Assembly: GCA_035547755.1 (NCBI GenBank)
Contig: DASZUG010000070.1
Coordinates: 3,579 to 67,578, forward strand
Origin: Mesorhizobium_L sp035547755
Lineage (GTDB): Bacteria; Pseudomonadota; Alphaproteobacteria; Rhizobiales; Rhizobiaceae
DNA: 64,000 bases
Direction of reading: 5' to 3'
The translations under genes were made by a program, and so were the position numbers. Below, one piece after another: positions 1 through 8,240 of the stretch (positions are counted from its first letter, which is position 1; each line of letters opens with the position of its first letter). The notes below the pieces were generated by a model. It was not told the origin of the DNA and did not search any database. It saw only the letters and a list, made by a program, of their open reading frames with translations.

Positions 1-283
1 CGAAAAAGCCCGCCGGTGCGCCGTCGACATAGAGAACCGAAATTTCCGCCGAAGGGGCGTGCAAGATCTGCCGCAATTCCTCATCGGTTCCCGAACGACG
101 AAGCGACCAGTGATGCGCCCGACCGACCTGTTCATAGAGATAGCGGTAGAAACTGATCGGGATATTCTTCACCTGCATCAGCGCGACGCGCTGGCCGATC
201 GGCAACGGCACACGCTGCGCCGGCCGGGCATACATTTCCAGATGCGTGACGCGCGCCTTGAGCGGTCTGGGCTTTCGGGCCAA
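1..283 (-). CDS. GNAT family N-acetyltransferase, N-terminal part (cut by window edge)
   Basis: This frame runs off the left edge, so only about 94 N-terminal residues are visible. It reads into the pattern KPRPLKARVTHLEM ... SFYRYLYEQVGRAHHW ... ISVLYVDGAPAGFF. I recognise this from the rhizobial acetyltransferase family in which the Y-x-x-L-Y-x-x-V-G-x-x-H-H-W segment is conserved. The likely start is TTG at 283, or TTG at 289 inside the end of sseA; no ATG is available near the junction. The gene sits 2 bp after the sseA stop codon, so it is probably translated from the same mRNA as cysK-alaX-sseA. The substrate is unknown. The family call rests on partial sequence and the acetyl-CoA binding motif lies outside the window. 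Confidence 0.7.
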   Translation of the reverse strand, partial: MARKPRPLKARVTHLEMYARPAQRVPLPIGQRVALMQVKNIPISFYRYLYEQVGRAHHWSLRRSGTDEELRQILHAPSAEISVLYVDGAPAGFF

Positions 284-285
284 GA

Positions 286-1152
286 TCAATTCTTGCCGTT
301 TGCCGGAGGGCCGGTAACGATCGGTGTATCGCTCCGCCCGCCCCATTCGGACCAGGAGCCGTCATAGAGCTTGTTGTCCCTGTGTCCCAGCGTTTCAAGC
401 GCGAGCGTGATGACGGCCGCCGTTATCCCCGAACCGCAGGAGGTCACGACCGGCTTCGACAGATCGACGCCGGCTGCGGCGAATTTCTCCTTCAGGGCAT
501 CCGGCGAAAGCAGTTTTCCGTTTTCCACGAGCGATGTGGCCGGAACGCTGTGCGCGCCCGGCATGTGGCCGCCGCGCATGCCTGGCCGTGGTTCGGGATC
601 GACGGCGGTGAAGCGGCCGGTCGGCCGCGCGTCCGCGATCTGCACCTTGCCGCTTTTCACGATCCGCATCATCTCGCCGAAGGAGGCTACACGGGAAGCA
701 TCGAACTTCGCGTCGAAGACGTTCGGCGCGATCTTCGTCGGCTCGGCCGTGACCGGCCTGCCGGCAGCCCTCCAGGCGTCGCCGCCGCCTTCGAGGATGA
801 AGACGTTCTTTGCCCCCATGACGCGGAACATCCACCAGACGCGCGGCGCTGTGAACGCGCCCGGTCCATCATAGACGATGATCGTATCATCGGCGGAGAT
901 GCCCATGGAACCGGCGAAGCGGGCGAAAATGTCGGGCGGCGGCAAGGTATGGACCAAATCGGAGTCGGGATCCACAACCTGTTCGTGGTCGAAAAAAACG
1001 GCGCCGGGAATATGGCTCGCATCATATTCGGTGCGCGCATCCCGCTTCTGCGCCGGCAGATACCAGGAGCCATCCACGATCGAAAGACCCGGTTGCTCCA
1101 ATCGCTGCTGCAGCCAGTCGGCGGTGACGAAGAAGGAATTTGTCTCGGACAT
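286..1152 (-). CDS. sseA: 3-mercaptopyruvate sulfurtransferase (rhodanese family)
   Basis: The product has 288 residues, the usual length for a two-domain (tandem rhodanese) sulfurtransferase. It moves sulfur from 3-mercaptopyruvate to cyanide or thiol acceptors in the cytoplasm. The first domain contains IVDGSWYLPAQKRDA and HIPGAVFFD. The second contains the catalytic loop CGSGITA with the nucleophile Cys239; a CGSG(I/V)T loop marks mercaptopyruvate sulfurtransferases rather than thiosulfate sulfurtransferases. It lies 48 bp downstream of the tRNA-editing gene and two genes downstream of cysK in the same direction, which fits a cysteine-metabolism unit. An acetyltransferase gene follows almost without a gap. 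Confidence 0.93.
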   Translation of the reverse strand: MSETNSFFVTADWLQQRLEQPGLSIVDGSWYLPAQKRDARTEYDASHIPGAVFFDHEQVVDPDSDLVHTLPPPDIFARFAGSMGISADDTIIVYDGPGAFTAPRVWWMFRVMGAKNVFILEGGGDAWRAAGRPVTAEPTKIAPNVFDAKFDASRVASFGEMMRIVKSGKVQIADARPTGRFTAVDPEPRPGMRGGHMPGAHSVPATSLVENGKLLSPDALKEKFAAAGVDLSKPVVTSCGSGITAAVITLALETLGHRDNKLYDGSWSEWGGRSDTPIVTGPPANGKN

Positions 1153-1200
1153 CGGCCTTATCCAAACCGGGAGATAGCGAGGCTGTTTCCTACCACGCCG

Positions 1201-1944
1201 TCAAGCCGGAAGGGAACCGAATCGGATGCGGAAGCGCCGGTTTTCGCGACCCTTCTTCTCGATCTTGCCGATGTGAATGTCGCCGATCTCCGCCGTCGAT
1301 TTCACATGCGTTCCGCCGCAGGGCTGGCTATCGACGCTTTCGCCCTCACCGATACAGACAAGCCGGATACGGCCTGTTCCCGAAGGCGGACGCACATTCT
1401 TCGACTTCACCAGCCCCGGATTGGCGGCAAGTTCCTCATCAGTGATCCAGCGCGTGAATACGGGATGGCTGGCCTTCACGAGGTCCATCAGCCGTTCTGT
1501 CGCCTCTTCCTTAGAAAAGCTCGCATCGGGAATATCGAAATCGACGCGCGATTCCTCCTCGCCGACGGCGGCGCCGGTGATCGGATATGGGCAGACCACG
1601 GTCAGCAGATGGCAGGCCGTGTGCATGCGCATCAACTTCAGACGCCGCGGCCAGTCGATGGCAAGTGACAATTGCTCGCCCACTTTCGGCAATTCATGGC
1701 CGGTTGCCGGCAGGTGGATGATTTCGTTCTTCGTCTCGCCGGTAATGGTTGCTTCCACCGGAATTTGCGCACCGTCCTCACGCGTCAGATAACCCGTGTC
1801 CCCCGGTTGGCCTCCGGACGTAGCGTAGAAAATGGTGCGGTCGAGCAGGATTCCGCCCCTATCATTGACGGCGACGACACGCCCCCTGTCCATAGCGCGA
1901 TAGGCATCGTCACGGAAAACCGCCTCGGTGACGAAAGCCATCAT
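1201..1944 (-). CDS. Alanyl-tRNA editing protein (AlaX family)
   Basis: This 247-residue protein resembles the stand-alone editing domain of alanyl-tRNA synthetase, which hydrolyses mischarged Ser-tRNA(Ala) or Gly-tRNA(Ala). The zinc site is complete: H108-x3-H112 in the segment MHTACHLL and C209-x3-H213 in CGGTHVKS. The N-terminal motif FYATSGGQPGDTG, typical of AlaX and AlaRS editing domains, is at residues 39-51. The start overlaps the cysK stop codon in an ATGA arrangement, so translation is probably coupled. Full-length AlaRS is encoded separately at 35.7-38.4 kb, so this is a trans-editing factor and not a fragment of alaS. Confidence 0.9.
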   Translation of the reverse strand: MMAFVTEAVFRDDAYRAMDRGRVVAVNDRGGILLDRTIFYATSGGQPGDTGYLTREDGAQIPVEATITGETKNEIIHLPATGHELPKVGEQLSLAIDWPRRLKLMRMHTACHLLTVVCPYPITGAAVGEEESRVDFDIPDASFSKEEATERLMDLVKASHPVFTRWITDEELAANPGLVKSKNVRPPSGTGRIRLVCIGEGESVDSQPCGGTHVKSTAEIGDIHIGKIEKKGRENRRFRIRFGSLPA

Positions 1945-2978
1945 GCAACCTCTTCATAGGGGACTTCGATTTCCGTCTTCCTCTTCTTCATCCAATCAGG
2001 GACCGGCAGATTCTTCGTGCGCAGAAAAACCGGATTGAAAAGCTTCGATTGGTAACGGTTGCCGTAGTCGCACAGCATGGTCACGATCGTGTGGCCCGGG
2101 CCAAGGTCATTCGCCAGCCTGATCGCGCCGGCAACATTGATGCCCGTCGAACCGCCAAGGCAAAGCCCCTCCTCCTGCACCAGATCGAACACGATAGGCA
2201 GCGCTTCCGCATCGGGAATCTGATAGGAGAAATCGGGCCTGAAGCCCTCCAGATTGGCGGTGATGCGCCCCTGCCCGATGCCTTCCGTGATGGAACTGCC
2301 CTCGGACTTGAGTTCGCCTGTCATGTAATAGCTGTAAAGCGCAGCGCCGAGCGGATCGGCGAGCGCAATCTTGATGTCCTTGCTGTGGCTTCTAAGGCCC
2401 GCCGCGACACCTGCGAGCGTGCCACCCGAACCGACGGCTGAGACGAAGCCGTCGACCTTGCCGCCGGTCTGGCGCCAGATCTCTTGCGCCGTCGTCTCGG
2501 TATGACCGTCACGATTGGCGACATTGTCGAACTGGTTCGCCCAGATGGCGCCGTTCGGCTCCGTTTTCGCAAGTTTTTCAGCAAGACGGCCGGAAAGCTT
2601 AATGTAATTGTTGGGGTTCTTGTAGGGGACTGCCGGCACCTCGATCAGCTCGGCGCCAAGCAGTTTCAGAGCGTCTTTCTTCTCCTGGCTCTGCGTCTCG
2701 GGAATGACGATCGCCGTCCGATAGCCGAGCGCCTTGGCCACCAATGTCAGGCCGATACCCGTATTGCCGGCCGTTCCCTCGACGATCAGCCCGCCGGGGC
2801 GGAGAAGCCCTTTCTTCTCGGCATCCCGAATGATGAACAGGCCGGCGCGATCCTTCACCGACTGGCCCGGATTCATGAATTCGGCCTTGCCGAGAATGGT
2901 GCATCCGGTTGTCTCGGAAGCACGCTTCAGACGGATCAGCGGCGTGTTGCCGATGACATCGATCACCGAACGTTCCAT
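1941..2978 (-). CDS. cysK: Cysteine synthase A (O-acetylserine sulfhydrylase)
   Basis: The 345-residue, PLP-dependent fold-type II enzyme makes cysteine from O-acetylserine and sulfide. The PLP lysine is Lys42 in NPGQSVKDR. The phosphate-binding loop is GTAGNTGIG (most CysK have TSGNTGI), and the glycine-rich loop SAVGSGGTLAG follows. The frame stays open about 300 bp further upstream, but homology begins at MERSVIDVIGNTPLI. A GAAGGA ribosome site lies 6 bases before the ATG at 2978, so I place the start there. The protein is somewhat longer than E. coli CysK (about 323 residues), with the extra length in a C-terminal tail. It leads a run with alaX, sseA and the acetyltransferase. Confidence 0.92.
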   Translation of the reverse strand: MERSVIDVIGNTPLIRLKRASETTGCTILGKAEFMNPGQSVKDRAGLFIIRDAEKKGLLRPGGLIVEGTAGNTGIGLTLVAKALGYRTAIVIPETQSQEKKDALKLLGAELIEVPAVPYKNPNNYIKLSGRLAEKLAKTEPNGAIWANQFDNVANRDGHTETTAQEIWRQTGGKVDGFVSAVGSGGTLAGVAAGLRSHSKDIKIALADPLGAALYSYYMTGELKSEGSSITEGIGQGRITANLEGFRPDFSYQIPDAEALPIVFDLVQEEGLCLGGSTGINVAGAIRLANDLGPGHTIVTMLCDYGNRYQSKLFNPVFLRTKNLPVPDWMKKRKTEIEVPYEEVA

Positions 2979-3005
2979 GGCAATTCCTTCATGCATCGTC
3001 GGAAG

Positions 3006-3034
3006 AGCGTAGAAACGCCGGTGCCCGGTTTCAA
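3006..3034 (-). promoter_or_regulatory. Candidate sigma-70 promoter of cysK
   Basis: On the minus strand there is TTGAAA (3034-3029), a 17-base spacer and TACGCT (3011-3006), about 30 bases before the cysK start. The -35 match is good and the -10 is partial. This is sequence inspection only. Confidence 0.35.
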
Positions 3035-3073
3035 GAACATATTTTCCTGAAAGTACGATTGGACGGAAAGATT

Positions 3074-3132
3074 TTCTCCGAGCCGGGACGGTTCTCCGAA
3101 CCGGGACGAATTTCCAGTGTAGCCGTCCCGGC
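3074..3132. repeat. Two tandem 18-nt units plus an inverted arm
   Basis: Two adjacent 18-base units (3074-3091 and 3092-3109), each built on CCGRRCCGGGACG-like sequence, differ at two positions. A reverse-complement arm, CCGTCCCGGC at 3123-3132, pairs perfectly with 3082-3091. The set lies between the helicase stop and the cysK promoter. There is no T-tract on the minus strand, so it does not look like a standard terminator. Confidence 0.4.
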
Positions 3133-3141
3133 CCGTTTTCG

Positions 3142-4593
3142 TCAGGCGGCTTTCGGAGCGGTCTTCCGCCCGAAACGCCGGCCACGGAATTTCCTGTGCG
3201 AAGGTTTCCCTGTCCCTTCGGCACCCTTCGCTTCGGGCGGCTGATGGCGATTGGGCTTGTCCTTAGTGGCATCCCTCATGGGCTTGCGCGAAGGATTTTG
3301 CGGCCGAAAATGCCCGCCACGGCTCTTGCCGCCCTGCTTGCGCCCCGCTTCGGTTTCACGGGGCTCCGCGCGGCGCTCGCCCGGCTCCGACTTCTGCGGC
3401 TCTGGGTCCGGCTCGTCGAGATGGGATGCCAGCAGGGGAAGCCGCATCCGGATGATGCGCTCCACCTGGCGAAGCTTGTCCGTCTCGGACGGGTCGCAAA
3501 GGGTCACAGCGATGCCTTCGGCCCCATTGCGGCCGGTGCGGCCGATCCGGTGGACATAGCTTTCCGCCTCGTCCGGCAGGTCGTAATTGACGACGTGGCT
3601 AATGCCGGGAACATCGATGCCGCGCGCAGCGATGTCGGTGGCGACAAGGATGCGGACCGAACCCTCGCGGAAGCCGTTCAGCGCCCTTTGGCGAGCATTT
3701 TGAGACTTGTTGCCGTGGATCACCGCGGCAGCGAAGCCGTCGCGCTCCAGATTACGGGTCACTGCATCGGCGCCATGCTTGGTGCGGGCGAAGACGATCA
3801 CCTGCCCCATCCTCTCGTCGGCAAGCATCGCCGCAAGCACGGACCGCTTCTGGCGCTTGCGCGCCATGATCACGCCCTGCTCAATCTCGTTTGCCGTCGT
3901 ACTTTGCGGCGTGATCTCTATCCGCACGGGATCCTTCATCAGGCTTTGCGCAAGCGCCGCGATCTCGGTCGGCATGGTGGCGGAAAAAAGCGCCGTGTGG
4001 CGCTTCGGATGCGTCGTCTTGGCGAGCCGCCTCACGTCGGGCAGGAAGCCCATGTCGAGCATCCGGTCCGCCTCGTCGAGGACGAGATAGCTTGTTTCCG
4101 CCAGGCTGACATCGCCTTCGCGCACCAGATCGACCAGACGACCCGGCGTCGCAACGAGGATATCGACGCCAAGTCTTAGCTTCTTGACCTGGCTTCCGCG
4201 CGAGACGCCGCCAAGGACCAAGGCGGTCGAGATATGCAGGCCTTTCGATACGGCGCGGATCATCTCCTCGATCTGCACCGCCAATTCGCGTGTCGGCGCA
4301 AGGATCAGGGCGCGTGCGCTCTTCGGGCTGCGCTTCGAGCCGAGAGCGACGATCTTCTGGAGGATGGGAAGCGAAAAGGCCGCGGTCTTCCCGGAGCCTG
4401 TCTGGGCGATTCCCAGAATGTCACGCCCGGCGAGATAGGGCGGAATAGCCTGCTCCTGGATCGGCTTCGGGTCGGACAGTCCCGACTGGAGGACAGCCTT
4501 CAACAAGGCTCCCGAAAGCCCAAGAGCGGCAAAACCGGACGAATGCGCGTCGACTTGCTCATTCTCGACCGGGAAATTTTCTTTCTGATTCAA
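3142..4593 (-). CDS. DEAD-box ATP-dependent RNA helicase, RhlE type
   Basis: The 483-residue protein unwinds RNA using ATP. The motifs appear in order: the Q motif region PKPIQEQAIP (about 42-51), motif I AQTGSGKT (63-70), PTRELA, DEAD within LDEADRML, motif III SAT, RGIDVPG, and motif VI HRIGRTGRNG. After the helicase core comes a basic, low-complexity tail rich in Arg, Lys, Pro and Gly, ending RKFRGRRFGRKTAPKAA, which is common in RhlE-like helicases and probably binds RNA non-specifically. It is transcribed alone, and about 340 bp of leader lies upstream. RhlE is the closest named subgroup from the core sequence; the precise RNA target (ribosome assembly or cold response) cannot be read here. 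Confidence 0.92.
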   Translation of the reverse strand: MNQKENFPVENEQVDAHSSGFAALGLSGALLKAVLQSGLSDPKPIQEQAIPPYLAGRDILGIAQTGSGKTAAFSLPILQKIVALGSKRSPKSARALILAPTRELAVQIEEMIRAVSKGLHISTALVLGGVSRGSQVKKLRLGVDILVATPGRLVDLVREGDVSLAETSYLVLDEADRMLDMGFLPDVRRLAKTTHPKRHTALFSATMPTEIAALAQSLMKDPVRIEITPQSTTANEIEQGVIMARKRQKRSVLAAMLADERMGQVIVFARTKHGADAVTRNLERDGFAAAVIHGNKSQNARQRALNGFREGSVRILVATDIAARGIDVPGISHVVNYDLPDEAESYVHRIGRTGRNGAEGIAVTLCDPSETDKLRQVERIIRMRLPLLASHLDEPDPEPQKSEPGERRAEPRETEAGRKQGGKSRGGHFRPQNPSRKPMRDATKDKPNRHQPPEAKGAEGTGKPSHRKFRGRRFGRKTAPKAA

Positions 4594-4934
4594 AATTCTT
4601 CTCTTTCAGCGGCAAAGCCGCGCAAATGTATCGCGGCGGGGCGCAACCCGCCGGTATTTCTTTTTCGGAAAACGACAAGGCGGCGGGCAAAGCCCGCGCG
4701 GCTGCGCTGTCGCGCCACCAGCCGAGGCCGGAGGCAGTTCACCACATACCGTTTACGGACGAACCGTCTGACGGAGAGGGAGACGCAACCTGTCCCATGA
4801 GGGAAAGCCGGAAAGGAACCGGCCCAAGCGCCTTGAGCGCGATATGGTCATATTCGCGGGAAAGTGCAACCGAAATCGTTGTGCGATGCAAAATAAAGAG
4901 GCGGATGCTGCTCGCGCACTTCCGGTGGCGATCG
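4594..4934. other. 341 bp intergenic, helicase leader
   Basis: This stretch separates the DUF1697 stop from the start of the helicase gene and could hold a long helicase 5' untranslated region. It has short GC-rich inverted segments, such as around GGCGGGCAAAGCCCGC near 4680, but no ORF with a family match, no RNA gene and no clear promoter that I can support. Confidence 0.3.
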
Positions 4935-5489
4935 TCAGGAACGCATGACTTCCCTGACCAATGCCGCAAGAGCCTCGATCGTGCGCCAGTTCCGCGCGCT
5001 GGCCGGTACCCCGCAGGCCCGCTCCATGCCAGCGGCGAATTTGGAGCGGCCGATGCCATCCGGCGCATGAAGGTAGAGAACGCCCGGCCGCGCCTCGAAG
5101 CGTTCCCGGCCGCCAGTCTTTTCGAGCAATGCCGCCAGCCGCGTCGAGTCGGGCGTCCCCTCGCAAATCGCCGCATGAACCTTGGTCGGATCGGCGGCCG
5201 CCTCGCCAGGATAAGGATTCCCGGACATGAGCTTTTCCCAGCCCGGGCCGTCGCGGACCATCACCTTCGATTCGAAACCGAACGTTCCGGAAAAAGCGGC
5301 CGCGATGTCCGCAGAAATCTTCTTCGCCGCACCCTCGGCACGAAAGACGACATTTCCGCTTTGCACATAGGATTGGACGGCCTGATGGCCGAGGCCCTCA
5401 TGCATCTCGCGCAATGCGGCCATCTTGACGGGATTGTTCCCGCCGACATTGATGCCGCGGTAAAGTGCGATGAATGTGCCGGGGTTCAT
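4935..5489 (-). CDS. DUF1697 family protein
   Basis: The 184-residue protein begins with the family signature TFIALYRGINVGGNNPVKM, followed by the conserved SYVQSGNVVF segment, which together identify DUF1697. The family is widespread in bacteria and has no established biochemical function. No signal peptide or membrane segment is visible, so it is probably cytosolic. It starts 30 bp after the dksA stop and in the same direction, so it is likely co-transcribed with dksA. The family call is secure; the function is unknown. Confidence 0.85.
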   Translation of the reverse strand: MNPGTFIALYRGINVGGNNPVKMAALREMHEGLGHQAVQSYVQSGNVVFRAEGAAKKISADIAAAFSGTFGFESKVMVRDGPGWEKLMSGNPYPGEAAADPTKVHAAICEGTPDSTRLAALLEKTGGRERFEARPGVLYLHAPDGIGRSKFAAGMERACGVPASARNWRTIEALAALVREVMRS

Positions 5490-5519
5490 TCCTTCGTCTC
5501 GAGACGAGTAGCGGCAGGC

Positions 5520-5936
5520 TTAGTCGTCGCGATAGACCTTTTCGCGGCGCTCGTGCCGTTCCTGGGCTTCGATGGACAAGGTAGCGATCGGGCGCGCATC
5601 GAGGCGCTTGAGGGCGATCGGCTCACCGGTTTCCTCGCAATAGCCATAGGTGCCCTCATCGAGCCGCTGGAGAGCCGCATCGATCTTGGCGATCAACTTG
5701 CGCTGACGGTCCCGGGCACGCAATTCGATGGCACGGTCGGTTTCGGAAGAGGCGCGGTCTGCGAGGTCGGGGTGATTGGCGTTTTCTTGCTGCAGGATTT
5801 CAAGTGTTTCGCGGGCTTCTCTGAGGATCTCGTGTTTCCAATGGGTAAGCTTGGCCCTGAAGTACGATTTCTGCCGTTCGTTCATGAACGGCTCGTCTTC
5901 GGAGGGTACATAATCGGTTTCAACGAGATCGTTCAT
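5520..5936 (-). CDS. dksA: RNA polymerase-binding transcription factor DksA (zinc-poor form)
   Basis: The 138-residue protein binds the secondary channel of RNA polymerase and, with ppGpp, mediates the stringent response. The coiled-coil tip residues are kept: D57-x2-D60-x-A62 aligns with Asp71, Asp74 and Ala76 of E. coli DksA. The C-terminal zinc finger is degenerate. Of the four zinc cysteines only Cys100 remains, in GYCEETGEPI; the others are Thr103, Ser121 and Ala124. Cysteine-poor DksA proteins are known in alphaproteobacteria and as Pseudomonas DksA2, and work without zinc. DUF1697 follows 30 bp downstream. Confidence 0.93.
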   Translation of the reverse strand: MNDLVETDYVPSEDEPFMNERQKSYFRAKLTHWKHEILREARETLEILQQENANHPDLADRASSETDRAIELRARDRQRKLIAKIDAALQRLDEGTYGYCEETGEPIALKRLDARPIATLSIEAQERHERREKVYRDD

Positions 5937-5969
5937 CGACTCACCCCGCTAGGAACAAAACCCGGCGCC

Positions 5970-5998
5970 TATATATTCGGCGACCACAAGCGGCACAA
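5970..5998 (-). promoter_or_regulatory. Candidate promoter of dksA
   Basis: On the minus strand TTGTGC (5998-5993) and TATATA (5975-5970) are separated by exactly 17 bases, about 35 bases before the dksA ATG. The match is reasonable for a housekeeping promoter. No experimental support can be seen. Confidence 0.4.
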
Positions 5999-6176
5999 GA
6001 TCAAAGGCAAACAGCCTCGCGCATTTGTTAAACCAATCAAATCCGCCTTTGGTTGCGCCTCCTGAACACAATCAATGGCCGAATTTGGGCGATGCCGCCA
6101 AGCACTTCTCTTCCGCCACGTCCTATGTGATCCTGCATGCGCACGCCCCCGCTTTGCAGGCGACAAAGGAATGGAA

Positions 6177-6689
6177 ATGGCGCTGCTCTTTCTTCTCCGA
6201 CATGCCAAGGCGGGATGGACGCAACCCGGTATGAAGGATTTCGACCGCAGGCTGGATCACATCGGGAACGAAGAAGGCCATATCGTATCGAAGGCGTTTA
6301 GTGCGCGTTATGAGCGGCCTCAAACGGTGACATGTTCTACGGCCATCCGCGCCAGGGAAACCTGGTCGATTCTCGCCGGCGCCTATGGCTGCAATCCTGA
6401 AATCGCAAGCTTTTCCGCCTCGCTCTATGGCGGCGACGCCAGGGCCTATGTCTCCGCCGTCGAGGCACAACCGCCCGGCACCGGATCGCTCCTGCTCGTT
6501 GGCCATAATCCCATGATGGAGGATCTGGCTCGCCTGCTGATCGCCGACGGCGACACGGATGCCCTCGCGGCGCTCAGGTCCGGCTTTCCGACCTGCGGTC
6601 TTGCCGTCTTGTCTCTCCAATGCGAATTCGAGGCCGTAAGGCCACGCTCCGCGCGTCTCGAAGCCTTTCTGACACCGACCGGCTTGTAG
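6177..6689 (+). CDS. SixA-like histidine phosphatase
   Basis: This 170-residue protein belongs to the histidine phosphatase superfamily. Its N-terminal catalytic motif is LLRHAKAGW with His9, the variant of RHG found in SixA phosphohistidine phosphatases. The second motif is GHNPMMEDLA, with the proton-donor region around it. SixA removes phosphate from phosphohistidine on Hpt-type or PTS proteins; an Hpt protein is encoded 10 kb away, but a link is speculative. I chose the ATG at 6177 because AAAGGA lies 6 bases upstream; the ATG at 6171 directly abuts that site. It precedes the ycjX-ycjF pair in the same direction by about 90 bp. Confidence 0.82.
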   Translation: MALLFLLRHAKAGWTQPGMKDFDRRLDHIGNEEGHIVSKAFSARYERPQTVTCSTAIRARETWSILAGAYGCNPEIASFSASLYGGDARAYVSAVEAQPPGTGSLLLVGHNPMMEDLARLLIADGDTDALAALRSGFPTCGLAVLSLQCEFEAVRPRSARLEAFLTPTGL

Positions 6690-6779
6690 ACGCATTCCAA
6701 ATCCGGCTTTCCTCTCCTATATCGGAGGTCCGCTTCGACTAAAGCATGATCCCTTCAGACGAAGAGATAAGGTCGGTAT

Positions 6780-8240
6780 TTGGCCCCGCTCACACGCTTC
6801 GCCGATGAGGCATTGATCGCCTTCGATACGCTGTCGGATCGCGTTTCCGGCCTCGTTTCGCCGTCCGTTCGGCTGGGCGTGACAGGCCTTTCGCGCGCCG
6901 GCAAGACGGTCTTCATCTCGGCCTTCGTGCACAATCTCGTCCATGGCGGGCGCCTGCCCCTCTTCAGGGCGCAGAAAACGGGCAGGATCGCGCGCGCCTA
7001 TCTTGAGCACCAGCCGGACGATGCCGTTCCTCGCTTCCAATATGAGGATCACGTCTCGGCCCTGGTCGATCAGCGCATCTGGCCGGAATCGACCAGGGCG
7101 ATTTCGGAATTGCGCCTGACGATCGACTACGAATCGGCATCCGGCTGGGGGAGGCTCTTCTCGCGCGGCAAACTCTCCGTCGATATCGTTGATTATCCAG
7201 GCGAATGGCTGCTCGACCTGCCACTTCTCGGCAAGGATTACCGGCAGTTCTCTAAGGAGGCCTTCGATCTCGCGGCGCTGCCGGTCAGGGAGTATCTGTC
7301 CGCCGACTGGCGGGGCATGGCCTCCGCGATCGATTCGAACCAGCCGGCCGACGAGATGGCGGCGCGCCGGCTCGCCGAAAGCTTCACCGCCTATCTCAAG
7401 GCCTGCAAGGCGGATCATCGCGCCCTTTCGACACTGCCGCCCGGCCGGTTCCTGATGCCTGGCGACCTCGACGGCTCGCCCGCCCTTACCTTCGCGCCGC
7501 TTCCTCCGGCGGAAGGCAAAAGCTTCCGTTCGGGCTCGCTCGGCGCGATGATGGAGCGGCGTTACGAGGCCTATAAAACGCATGTGGTGAAGCCGTTTTT
7601 CCGCGAGCATATCGCCAGGCTCGACCGCCAGCTTGTATTGATCGATGCGCTCCAGGCGTTGAATGCCGGCCATGACGCGGTCATCGATCTCGAGCGGGCG
7701 CTGACAGAAATCCTCGCCTGTTTCCGGCCGGGTCGCGGTAATCTGCTGAGCGATCTTTTCGCCCATCACATCGATCGCATTCTGATTGCGGCCACCAAGG
7801 CGGATCACCTCCATCATGAAAGCCACGACCGGCTCCAGGCGATCGTGCGTCGCCTCGCCGACCGTGCGGTAAAACGGGCCGACCTTTCAGGCGCGGAGGT
7901 GGAGGTGCTCGCCATGGCCGCGGTTCGCGCGACGCGCGAAGGCACCGTGACGGAAGGGCGCGAAACGTTGCCGGTCATCATCGGGACACCGCTCGCCGGC
8001 GAAACCATCGCCGGGGAAACGTTCGACGGCGAGACCGAAACGGCCATCTTTCCGGGCGACCTCCCGGCCTCGCCCGACACAGTTTTCACGAAATACGGAT
8101 CGGCGGAGAATCCGGCCATCCGCTTCGTGCGCTTCCGCCCGCCGAAGCTCGAAAGGACGGCGGAAGGCGTAACGCTGTCGCTGCCGCATATAAGGCTGGA
8201 CCGGGCCATGGAATTCCTCATCGGAGATCGTCTCGCATGA
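6780..8240 (+). CDS. YcjX-like P-loop protein (DUF463)
   Basis: The 486-residue protein matches the YcjX/DUF463 family of predicted nucleotide-binding proteins. The Walker A motif is GLSRAGKT at residues 36-43, followed by the family segment VFISAFVHNL; a DYPGEWLLDLP segment fits the Walker B/G3 region. No ATG fits the start, and TTG at 6780 has AAGG 8 bases upstream. Its stop codon overlaps the start of the DUF697 membrane protein by 4 bases (ATGA), the same ycjX-ycjF pairing as in gammaproteobacteria, where the pair is stress-linked. The true role is not established. Confidence 0.85.
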   Translation: MAPLTRFADEALIAFDTLSDRVSGLVSPSVRLGVTGLSRAGKTVFISAFVHNLVHGGRLPLFRAQKTGRIARAYLEHQPDDAVPRFQYEDHVSALVDQRIWPESTRAISELRLTIDYESASGWGRLFSRGKLSVDIVDYPGEWLLDLPLLGKDYRQFSKEAFDLAALPVREYLSADWRGMASAIDSNQPADEMAARRLAESFTAYLKACKADHRALSTLPPGRFLMPGDLDGSPALTFAPLPPAEGKSFRSGSLGAMMERRYEAYKTHVVKPFFREHIARLDRQLVLIDALQALNAGHDAVIDLERALTEILACFRPGRGNLLSDLFAHHIDRILIAATKADHLHHESHDRLQAIVRRLADRAVKRADLSGAEVEVLAMAAVRATREGTVTEGRETLPVIIGTPLAGETIAGETFDGETETAIFPGDLPASPDTVFTKYGSAENPAIRFVRFRPPKLERTAEGVTLSLPHIRLDRAMEFLIGDRLA

